A DNA stretch of 64,000 bases. Origin: Acetobacteraceae bacterium UBA6159 (GTDB taxonomy: Bacteria; Pseudomonadota; Alphaproteobacteria; Acetobacterales; Acetobacteraceae). Under the pieces are notes generated by a model that did no database searches, was not told the origin of the DNA, and saw only the letters and a program-made list of their open reading frames with translations. Shown here in pieces: positions 8,384 to 20,300 of this stretch. Position numbers and translations under genes: made by a program. The stretch is taken from contig DIUL01000142.1 of the NCBI GenBank assembly GCA_002422345.1, forward strand, positions 75,296 to 139,295. The letters are read 5' to 3'. Each line of letters opens with the position of its first letter. Position 1 is the stretch's first letter.

Positions 8384-11300
8384 ATGGCCGAGAACAACGG
8401 ATTGCGTCGGCTGGTCTTCGGCATGGTGGCCGAGGGCACGCTGGATGCCGAGGCGGCGATGGCGCTGCTGGCCCGCGCGAAGGACCTGGCACCGGAACCC
8501 TCGGCGCCGGTCTCGCGCGATATCGCCATCGTCGGCATGGCGGGGCGCTTCGGCAACGCGCCCGACCTGGACAGCTTCTGGCGGATGCTGGAAGCCGGCG
8601 GTGATTGCCTGATCGAAATGCCGGAGCGGCGCTGGCCCGCCGCCATGGGCCCACGCCGGCGCGGCGGCTTCCTGCCTGACGAGGATCGTTTCGATCCGCT
8701 GTTCTTCCGCATCTCGCCCACCGAGGCGGCGATGATGGACCCGCAGCAGCGACTGTTCCTGGAAACCGCCTATCACGCGCTGGAAGACGCGGGCTATGCC
8801 GAACGGACCCTGTCCGGCATGCGTTGCGGCGTCTTCGCGGGCGCCGGCGCGGGGGACTACGCCCAGCGTTTCCGCGACGCCGGGTTGCAGTCCAACGCGC
8901 TGGGCCTGATGGGCAATGTGACGTCCATTCTTGCCGCGCGGATCAGCTATTTTCTGAATCTGAAGGGGCCGAGCGTTGCGCTGGACACGGCGTGTTCGTC
9001 CTCCTTGGTGGCGGTGCATCTGGCCTGTGAGAGCCTGATGTCGGGCACCTGCGACATGGCGCTGGCCGGCGGTGTCGCGGTGATCAGCACGCCACAGTTC
9101 ATCGGCGCGATGACCGATGGCGGCATGCTGTCGCCCAACGACCGTTGCGCCGCGTTCGACGCGGCGGCGGATGGTTTCGTTTGTGGCGAAGGCGCTGGCG
9201 TCGTCGTGCTGAAACGGCTGGCGGACGCGGAGCGGGATGGCGACAACATCCTGGGCATCGTGCGCGGCAGCGGCATCAACCAGGATGGCCGGACGAACGG
9301 CATCACCGCGCCCAGCGCGCCGTCCCAGGCGGCGCTGGAGGAAGACATCTACCGCCGGCGCAACATCGACCCGGCCTCGATCACCTATGTCGAGACGCAT
9401 GGCACCGGCACCCCGCTGGGCGATCCGATCGAGCTGGAGGCTCTGACCTCGTCGTTCCGGAAATTCACCGACCGTGTCGGCTTCTGCGCGATCGGGTCCG
9501 CGAAGGCGAATATCGGGCATGCGCTGACGGCGGCGGGGATCGCCGGGTTGCTGAAAGTGCTGCTGATGATGCGGCACCGGCGCATCCCGCCGATGGCTGG
9601 GTTCACCAGTCCCAATCCACGCATCGACTTTGCCTCCAGTCCGTTCGCCGTGCCAACCATCGCGCGCGATTGGGAACCCGCCGGGCCACGCCGAGCGGCG
9701 GTGAGTTCGTTCGGCTTCAGTGGCACGAACGCGCATCTGGTGATCGAAGAACCGCCCGCGCGTCCCGGGCGCCCGACCAAGGCGGGGCCGTTCCTTTTCC
9801 TGCTGTCGGCTCGGACCGCGGCAGCGCTGCGGGCACGGGCGTCCGCGTTTGCGGCCTGGCTTGAAGGAGCGAACGCCGATCCGGCGGACATCGCGACGAC
9901 GCTCGCGGCGGGGCGGGAACATCATGGCCATCGCCTCGCGGTCGTTGCGGACGATCTCACATCGTTGCGTGACCGGTTGCGTGGGTGGCTGGACGGGCAG
10001 CGTCACGCCTCCGTGCTGGCCGGAGAGGCGCGGGCCGAGGGGCCTGGCCCCGCGCTGATGGCCTTCGCGAAGACGATCGCGCGGGACCGTCCGGATCAGG
10101 AGTCGCTGTGTGTCCTAGGCGATCTTTACACCCAGGGCGCCGCCTTCGACTGGACGGCGCTGCCCGGTGCTTCAGCGGGACGGCGGGTGTCCCTGCCGGG
10201 ATATCCGTTTGAGCGGATGGCGTGCGGTATCCCGGCCGGTGCTGTGGCCGAACCGCCTCCGGCCACCATGGCCGAGGTGACCACGGATCGTCCGCCTGCC
10301 GTGACGCCAATCGATGGCCTGAGCGCCGTGACGACCGCACTGGCCCGCCATGACGCTCCGGACCTTTCCGCGCAGGCCGGGGCATTCCGGGCGGTGGAGG
10401 CCTGGGGGCGCAAGGCGCTCTCGGCCGCCTATGACCGGATGGGGCTGTATGAGCGCCGCGTCCATACGGTGGGCGGTCTTCGCAAGCGGTTGGGCATCAT
10501 CCCGTCCAAGCACCGCCTGCATGACGCACTGGTGGACATGCTGGTGCGCGACGGCACGCTGCTGCGAGAGGGCGATCTGTTGCGCATCCGTCAGCCCGCC
10601 GCGACCGCCCTGGACGCGGAGCGTGCTCGGCTTTCCGCCGCTGAACCGGAACTGGCGCCGTTCCTGACCCTTCTGGCCCGCTGTATCGACGCGCTGCCAG
10701 ACCTTCTGACCGGGCGCGTCACCGCGACCGAGGTCATGTTCCCCGATGGCCGCACCGACCTGGTGGAGCCGATTTATCAAGGCAGCCGCCTCGCTGAACA
10801 TCTGAACACCGTGCTGGCCGAGGCGGTGGCGACGCTCTCCGCCGGCCTGGGACGGCCCGCGCGGGTGATCGAGCTTGGCGCCGGCACCGGCGGTGCCACC
10901 GCCTCGATCCTGCGGCTGCTGACGGAGCGCGGAATCGAGGTCGAATACCACTACACGGATATTTCGCGCGGCTTCGCCCATCTGGGGCGGACGCGGTTCG
11001 GCGCGTCGCATGATTTTATGCGGTTCGATGTGCTGGATATCGAGAAGGATCCGGCCGGCCAGGGGTTCGATCTGGCTGGGTTCGACATCGTTATTGCTTC
11101 CAACGTCCTGCACGCCTGCCGCCTGGTCGGAGCGGCGCTGGACCATTCGAGTCGGCTGCTGCGGCCGGGTGGATGGCTGTTGCTGAATGAGGTCACGGCG
11201 TTGCAGGACTATGCAACGCTGACCTTCGGCCTGACCGATGGCTGGTGGGCGTTCGAGGACGCCGGCAGCCGCATCGCCAACGCCCCGCTGCTCGATGTCG

Positions 11301-14300
11301 GCGGCTGGCAGGCCGCGATGGCAGCTGCCGGTTTCCCCAGGATGGATGCGTTCGGCCTGCCGGGAGAGGCGCGTGATCGGCTCAGCCAGGCTGTCATGGT
11401 CGCGGAACGATCAGGTGCGGCCGCGACCCCCGGGGCGGACGGCGCCAGCCTGCCGGAGTTGATCGCACGGGAAGTCGCGATCCTGCTGAACATGCCGGTG
11501 GAGCGGCTGGACCATCGCGGCCGGTTCATGGATTGCGGGATCGACTCGATCCTGGGTGGCCAGGTGGTTGCCCAGTTGAACAAGGCGCTGGGGCTGGACC
11601 TCCGCCCGATCGTCCTGTTCGACCATCCCTCTATCGCCGACCTCGCTCGGCATATCGCGCGGGAATATGGCGATCGGGTCCGGAAGGTCCCGCCACCGCC
11701 CGCTGCCCAGGCCCCGGACCCCTCCCCTCCGTCATGGTCGGGCTTGACCCGACCACCGCTCGGCACTCCGGCGGCCGGCCAGAAAGGCCAAACGGAACAG
11801 TCCGTGGCGATGGTCGGGTCAAGCCCTACCATGACGGGGGAGGAGCTGGCGTTGCCCACCTCCACTTCCCACCCCGACACCCGCATCGCCGTCATCGGCA
11901 TGGCGGGCCGTTTCGCCGACTGCCCTGACATCGCCGCCTTCCACGACATGCTCCGACAAGGCCGCAGCGGCATCACCACCGTCCCCGCCGATCGCTGGTC
12001 CGCCGACGCGGCATCCCTGCCCGAGGGCGTCAGTTCCGAGGCGCAATACCTCAAATGGGGCGGCTTCCTGCGCGACGCGGCGGACTTCGATCCGCTGTTC
12101 TTCCGCATGTCCGGCAAGGAAGCCGAACTGACAGACCCTCAGCACCGCGTCTTCCTCACGGAAGCCTGGCGCGCGCTGGAAGATGCTGGCTACGCCGAAC
12201 ACGAACTTGACGGGCGGCGCTGCGGCGTCTTCGTCGGTGCCTATGGCGGTGACTATACGCACCGCATGACGGACCTCGGCATCGTGCCGGAGGCATTCGC
12301 CTTCATGGGCAATGCCGCGGCCATCCTGTCGGGACGCATCGCCTATGTCCTGAACCTCAAGGGACCGTGCATGGCGGTCGACACCGCCTGTTCGTCGTCG
12401 CTCAGCGCCATCCATCTCGCCTGCCGCAGCCTGCTGGATGGGGAGTGCGAGATGGCGCTCGCCGGCGGGGTCTTCCTGACCACGACGATGGGGTTCAACA
12501 CCGCCGCGGCCAAGGCCGGCATGCTGTCCCCGAACGGCGCCTGTCGCGCCTTCGATGCGGACGCGGATGGGTTCGTGCCGGGGGAGGGGGCGGGGGTTGT
12601 CGTGCTGAAACCCTATGCCCGCGCGCTGGCCGACGGCGATCATATCGAGGCGGTGATCATCGCCTCCGCCATGAACCAGGACGGCAAGACAAACGGGATT
12701 ACCGCGCCCAGCGCGGACTCCCAGGCGGCACTGGAAACCGAGGTCTACCGGAAGGCCGGCATCAACCCGGACGCCATCGGCTATATCGAGGCGCACGGCA
12801 CCGGCACCAGGCTGGGCGACCCGATCGAGGTCGAGGGCCTGACCCGCGCCTTCCGCCGCTGGACCGACCGGACCGGGTTCTGCGTGCTGGGCTCGGTGAA
12901 GACGAATATCGGGCATGCGGCGCATGCGGCCGGGATTGCCGGGTTCCTGAAGGCCGTCCTGACGGTGCGGCATCGCACGTTCTTCCCGTCGTTGCATTTC
13001 CGGTCCGAGAACCCGGCGTTGCATCTGTCCGAGTCTCCGTTTGTGGTGAACACGGTGCTGCGCCCGTGGGAGACGAACGGCGCGCCGCGGATGGCGGGCG
13101 TCAGTTCCTTCGGGTTCAGCGGGACCAATGTGCACATCCTGCTGGCGGAATCCGACGCGGATCCGGTGCGCGCCGTTGCCGACGAACCCTGCCTGATCAC
13201 GCTGTCCGCGCGCAGCCCGGCCAGTATGGCGCGCCGGATCGCCGATCTGCGGGCCTGGCTGGAGACTCATACGCCGGCTTTGGCCGATCTTGCCCGGACC
13301 CTGAATGCCGGGCGTTGCCACTTCGATCATCGCTGGGCGGCGGTGGTTGGCAGCGTGGCGGATCTTCGGGCGACCCTGGCGTCGGGGGCGCCCGCGAGCA
13401 CCGGACCCGGGTTCCTGCGGGAAGCCGCGGCGACGTATCTGCGGACGGGGGAGGTGCCGGCAGCAGCGATCCCGGCGGGTGGCCGACGCATTTCCCTGCC
13501 GACCTATCCGTTCGAGATGCGCCGGTATTGGCTCGACCGCGAAGGCGACATGCCGCCGGCGGCCCGTGCTCCGGCCACTCTCACGCAGGCCTCGCCTTCC
13601 CGGGCGAACTATCTGGTAACTGACTGGCAGGCGGAGCCCTTGCCGACCGCTGCACTGCCAGTTCCAATCTGGCTGCTGGCCGATGGCGACGGACCCGGTC
13701 CGGCGCTCGCCGCCCTGTGGCGCGGGCAGGGGCATCGGGTGACCGAGGTCGCTCCGGCGGACCTCGCGGAACGCCGCCGGCTGGACGGTGCCCCCGCCGG
13801 CGTCGTCAACCTGCTGGGCCTCAACGACCTGGGCACCGACCTTGGCCGGGGCGAAAAGGCCGTCTTCGCCACCCTGCGCGCTCTGTTCAACGATCCGGTG
13901 CCGGTGCTGCACGTCCATCGTGGCGGTCCGGCGCGGGAATGCGTCCAGGCCCTGCGGCGGTCGGCGCGCTTCGACGGCGCGCGGGTCGATTTGCGTCTGC
14001 TGCGCCTGGACGGCGCCTTGCCCGCGACGGGCGCGCTGGCGGCCATGATCGGTGCCGAACTGGCCGCGCCGCATGGTGCCGAAACCGAGGCCGCGATCCG
14101 GGACGGAAACCGGCTGGTCCGCCGCATGGTAGCGGCTTTCCCCGGGCCGTCCGTACCATTGCGCCAGGGCGCCCATATCCTGATCACCGGCGGCGGCGGA
14201 GTCCTGGCGGGCCTGTTCGCCCGCCGGCTGGCGCGGGAGGCCAAGGCGCGGATCACGCTGATCGGCCTTTCTCCCGCCAATGAGGCCGTGCTCGCGACGT

Positions 14301-17300
14301 TGGCGGCGTGCCCCGGTGCGCTCTACCGGCAGGTGGATGTGACAGACCAGGCCGCGCTGGCCGCGGTGGTGGCGGAAGCGCGGGGGATCCACGGCCCCGT
14401 CCAGGGCGTGATCCATGCCGCCGGAGTGCCTGCCGTGACGTCGCTCCGCGACAGCGGCTGGCCGGATGTGGCTGCCTGCCTCGCGCCGAAGGTGGCCGGA
14501 ACCCTGACCCTCGACCGCGTGCTGGGGGATGAGCCGCTTGACTTCTTCGTGCTATTCTCCTCGCTGGCCGGGGAGTTGGGGGATTTCGGGCAGGGCGCCT
14601 ATGCCTGTGGCAACGCGTTCTGCGACCGCTTCGCCGCCTGGCGTGACACCAACCGACCTGGTCGGACCATCGCGCTGGGCTGGCCGTTATGGCGGGAAGG
14701 ACGGGGCGTTCTGTCGGCCGAGGGGGAACGCATCTACCTCGCGACATCCGGCATGCCCTATCTGGAAACCGAGCAGGGCTGGCAGGCGTTCCTGGACGCC
14801 CTGGCTATGGGGCATGCCCAGGTTGCCGTCGTGCCGGGGGACCCCGCCAAGGCGCTCGCCCTGTTCAGGACCCGTCCGGTCGCGGCCGCGCACGCGCCCA
14901 TCCCAGGCGCACCGGCCGCCGCCCCCGCGGCCGCGGTCTCGGCGCCCATCGCCGCCGGCCCTGACCTGCCGGCTACCGTCCGGCGGGGCCTCACCGCACT
15001 GATCTCCCGCCTGATGAAGGTGGACGAGGACCTGCTGTCCCCAACCGCTGGCCTCGCGGAGTTCGGGTTCGACTCCATTGCGTTGAAGGAATTCAGCGTC
15101 CGCCTGGGAGAGGTCTACGGCATCACCATCAGCCCCGCCGTCTTCTTCGCCCGCGGCACGATCGAGGCCTTGGCGGACTACCTGGTCGAATCCCACCCGG
15201 CCGAGGTCACCGCACACCACGCGGTCAGGACCGAACCCCCACCGGCGCCGGTCGCCGCCCCGCCGTCCCCGGTCCGCAAGTCTGGCCGGGACGAACCGAT
15301 CGCCATCATCGGCATCAGCGGCCGGTTCCCCCGATCCCCCGACCTGGACACGTTCTGGCAGCACCTGGAGGCCGCCACCGATCTGGTCGGTCCGCTGCCC
15401 GACGGGCGGGACCTGGCCTCACGTGGCGGCTACGACAGGGGCGCGCTGCAAGGCGGGTTCCTCGACCGGATCGACACGTTCGATGCGCCGTTCTTCCGCA
15501 TTTCCCCGCGGGAGGCCTGCTTCCTCGACCCGCAGCATCGGCTGGCGATCGAGGCTGTCTGGCATTGCGTGGAGGACGCGGGGCTGCGGATGGGCACGCT
15601 CGCCGGCCGGCCTGTCGGTGTGTTCTTCGGCCCGCAGATCAACGAGTACGGCGCGATCATCCCCGACCGCGACGCCGCCCGCGCCCAGATCGCCCTGGGC
15701 AACATCGCGACGATGCTGCCCAACCGCATCTCCTATCTGTTCGACCTGCGGGGGCCGAGCGAAGCGATCGATACGGCGTGCAGTAGCTCGTTGGTGGCGG
15801 TGAATCGGGCCATCCGGGCCTTGCAGGCCGGCGAGTGCGAGATGGCCCTGGCCGGCGGCGTCAGCCTGGTCCTGACCGCCGAGAGCATCGTCAGCACGAT
15901 GGAACTCGGCGTCGTGTCCCCCGACGGGCGCTGCCACAGCTTCGACTCCCGGGCGAACGGCTATGTGAAGGGGGAGGGCGTGGGCGTTGTCCTGCTGAAG
16001 CCCCTGTCGCGGGCCGAGGCGGATGGCGACGTGATCCATGCCGTGATCCTGGGTTCGGCGGAAAACCATGGCGGGCACGCGCACTCGCTGACCGCTCCCA
16101 ACGGCACCGCGCAGGCGGCCCTGATCGCGACGGCGCTGCGACGGGCGGGCGTCGCCTCCGACACGATCGGCTATGTGGAGGCGCATGGCACGGGCACTGA
16201 ACTGGGTGACCCGGTCGAGGTGATGGCGCTAAAGGAGGCGTTCGGCGCGACGGCGGAACCTGGCTCGGTGCGTGACCGGGCGTGCCTGCTGGGCACGGTG
16301 AAGACCAATATCGGCCATCTGGAACCGGCGTCGGGCGTGGCGGGGTTGCTGAAGGCGGTGCTGGCGCTGGAGCATCGCGTGCTGCCGGCGAGCCTGCACT
16401 TCCGCCAGCTCAATCCCTTGATCGACTTCGCCAATACGCCCTTCGCGGTGGCGGATGCGACGCGCCCCTGGGACGCTTTGGTCGATGGGAATGGGGCCGC
16501 GCTGCCCCGGCGGGCGGGCGTGAGTTCGTTCGGGCTGGGCGGCAGCAATGCCCATGTGGTGCTGGAGGAATACGCGCCTCATGTCACCGGCGACCCGGAC
16601 CCGGCGGCGGTGCTGCTGGTTGTCTCGGCGCGGGATCGGGACCGGTTGCAGGCGAGCTTGCGGCGGCTGGCCGACTTTGCCCGCCGGCATCCGCTGCTGC
16701 CGGTGCGGGACGTCGCCCATACCCTGGCTGTCGGCCGGGAGGCGATGCCGCATCGGGCCGCCATCCTGTGGCGGTCGGGGGAGACCCTGGCGGACCGGTT
16801 CGATGGTTCGGCGGGCGCGGTCGGATCGGGAAGCGGCGCGGCCGGGGTGTGGATCGGCTCGGTGACCAGGCCTGGGATAGGGCGCGCCGAGGCTGATCGC
16901 GGGCCAGGCGTGATGACGGATCTGGCGGCGGCTGGTCAGTGGGATCGTGTGGCCGCCTTGTGGGTGGAGGGTGCCGATCTGCCGGTGACCGCGACCCGCG
17001 GGCGGCGGATCGCGCTGCCGGGCTATCCGTTCGCGCCGTCGCGGTTCTGGTTCGATCGCGCGCCGGGGGGCAGTCCCGGGGCTGCCGGCCAGGCGCCTGC
17101 CGGTCCGGTTGCACCCGTTCAGGAACACGCGCGCTCGGCCAGGCCCGCCGCGGTGGCTCCGGCCATGCCCAGAGCGCCGGTTCAACCGGCGCGTCAGGAG
17201 GCAATGGCCGGTGTCGGGGACCAGGCCGTCACCGAGGCATCACGTCCGGTTCCCCAGGCCCCTGTCGCTAGCCGGTCCGAGACTGCGGTGCGCGCCGTCG

Positions 17301-20300
17301 TGCGGCGGCATCTGGCGGCGGCGCTGTATCTCGACGAGGCGCAGCTTGATGAGCATGCGGGTTTCGCCGACCTGGGCCTGGACTCGATCCTGGCCGTGGA
17401 ACTCACCAAGAGCCTGAACGACGAACTGGGCACCGCGCTCCAGGCAACGCGACTGTACGACCATGCGAATATTGTGGAACTGGCCGCCTATCTGGCCGGG
17501 GAACCTGGCCTCGCCCCCGTTGTCGCGGAGCCGTCCATCGCCATGCCGCTGGAGGCCGTGCGCGATATCGTGCGCCGGCACCTGGCGCAGGCGCTGTATC
17601 TGGATGAATCCCAGATCGACGACCAGGCGGGCTTCGCCGATCTGGGCCTGGACTCGATCCTGGCGGTCGAACTGACGCGCGCCCTGAACGAGGCACTCGG
17701 CACCGACCTGCAGGCTACTCGCCTGTATGATCACCCGAACGCGGCCGAACTGGCGGTGTTCCTGCACGGCAGTCTTACGGACCGGGCCACGACGACGCTC
17801 GACCCAGCGGCATCCCCCGTGCTCGCGTTCCTGCGGGAGAGGCTGGCCCCCTTCGGAGCCCCCGACCTGTCCGCCACGACCAGGCTGGACACGATCGCGC
17901 TGCAACCGGCCGAGGCGAAGGCGATCCTCGACGCCATCACCGACCAGTTCGGTTGCGCGCTGACCGAGGCGGATGTCGCCCGCTGCCGCGACCTGGGCGC
18001 GCTGGCCGGCCTGATCGTCGCCCGGTCAACGCCGGCGCCGGTTGCAAAGGCTCCTCCGCCGCCGACCGAGCCCGTCGCGCGGGCGGTTCCCCCGACAGTG
18101 CCGGCGACCCCGACCCAGGCGCCAGTGGCTATCGACACCGCCACGCCCGATGTCGCGATCATCGGTTACGCCTGCCGCCTGCCCGGCGCCTCGGATGCCG
18201 ACGCGTTCTGGGATCACCTCCGCGCCGGCGACATCGCGGTCACCCCATTCCCGCCCGAGGACTGGCGGCGGGAAGCCTATGCCGGCGCGCTGCGTGCCCT
18301 CGGATCGGACATGACGCCCTGGGGCGGCTATGTCGCCGGGGTCGACCGGTTCGACGCGCGGTTCTTCTCGATTCGCGCCGAACAGGCCCGCCTGATGGAC
18401 CCGCAGCAGCGGCTGTTCCTCGAAACCGCCTGGCACGCGCTGGAAATGGCAGGCCAGACCCGCGCCCTGCTGGACGGGGCGGCCTGCGGCGTCTTCGTCG
18501 GCGGCGGATCGAGCGATTATGGCCGCGTGCTGGAAGCCGACCAGGGCGCGCCCAGCGGAGAGACGCTGTTCGGCAACATCGCCTCCATCCTGGCCGCCCG
18601 GATCGCCTATTTCCTCAATCTGCACGGGCCTTGCGTGGCGCTGGACACTGCCTGCTCCTCGGGGCTGGTGGCCCTGCATGCCGGCTGGCGCGCGATCCGC
18701 GATGGGGAGTGCGACATGGCCCTGGTCGGCGGGGTCAACCTGCTGCTGACGCCGCAGATGCATGTGCTGACCGGGTCCGCCGGGATGCTGTCCCGCGTCG
18801 GCCAGTGCCGCAGCTTCGATGACTCCGCCGACGGGTTCGTGCCGGCCGAGGGGATCGTCACGCTGGTCCTGAAACGGCTGGATCGCGCGCTCGCCGATGG
18901 CGATCCGATCCAGGGAGTCATCAACGGCGTCGCGATCAACCAGAACGGCACGACCGCCGGCATCACCGCCCCCAGCGCCAAGGCGCAGACCCGCCTGCTG
19001 CGCGCCGCCTATGCCCGCGGGGCGATCCCGCTGGATCAGATCGGACTGGTGGAGGCGCACGGCACCGGCACGAGGATCGGCGACGCGCTGGAATTCGACG
19101 CCCTGCGCACCGTCTTCGCCGAGGCCGGGGTGCCCGAAGGCGCCGTTGTCCTGGGTTCCGCCAAACCGGCGATCGGCCATTCCTTCGCGGCGTCCGGCTT
19201 GGCGAGCGTGGTCAAGCTGCTGCTCGCCATGCGTCACCAGGTCATCCCGCCGACCCTGGGCGTCGACCAGGCGAACGGGCACATGGCGCTGGCCGGTTCT
19301 CCGTTCCGGATCAACAAGGCGCTGGAACCCTGGCCCAGCCCGTCGGGCGGACGGCGCATGGCCGCCGCCACGGCCTATGGGCTGAGCGGCACGAACGCCC
19401 ATGTCGTCCTGTCGGAACCGCCGGTGCGGGCTCCCACCGCCCGGTCCTCCCGCATGGAGTACCTGCTGGTCGTCTCCGCCACCGACGCCGCGGCGCTGGA
19501 ACGGCAGATCGAGGCCCTGGCGGCGGCCCTGGAACACGACCGGCCTGACATCGCGGACCTGGCCTACACACTCGGGGTGCGGCGAACCCATTTCGCCGCG
19601 CGGGCCGCGTTCGTGGCGCGCGATCTGGCGGATTTCCGGGCGCAACTCGCCGCCTGGCCCGCGGTCGCGCCGCCGAAGGGCGCCCTGGCGGACCTGGCCG
19701 CACGCTATCGCGATGGTGGGACGCTGGATTGGGCGGACCTGTATCCCGCCGGAACCGTATGCCGCCTGCCGCCCTACCGCTTTGCCCCCGACCGGCATTG
19801 GCCCGGGGCACCCGAAGCGGCGAACGCCCCGGCGACCCCCGCACCGAGCACGCCCGACACCCTCCTCCAGACCTTGCTGCCGATCATCGCGCGCGGCCTC
19901 TCGGTCGACCGGGCCCAGGTCACCCCCAACACGCCCTTCGACACGCTCGGCCTTACCTCGGTCGCGGCGGTGACGCTGATGCGGGACGCGGAAATCGCGT
20001 TCGGCGTCTCCCTGCCCGTGATTGCCCTCTGGGACCACCCGACGCCGGCCCAACTGGCGGCCTACATCGCAGCCCGCCCGCCCGCCACGGCGGAACCCAC
20101 GCTTCTGGCCCGCGCCGGCCGCACCGCGTCGGGCGCACACGACCCCGTTGTGCCGATCCGCGCCGAGGGCGACGGCCCCATCATCTTCTGGGTTCATGGC
20201 GGACCGGGGGATACGAACTGGGTCACGGAACTGGCCCGCCTGTCCCCGCCGGACCATCGGATTTTAGGCCTGGAAGCCATGGGCCTGGATGCAGAAACCG

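Noticed and set aside
18145..19425. Last ketosynthase as a non-elongating KS0
   Set aside because: The Cys (TACSSG), EAHGTGT and IGHSFAASG motifs are all present, so condensation competence cannot be excluded.
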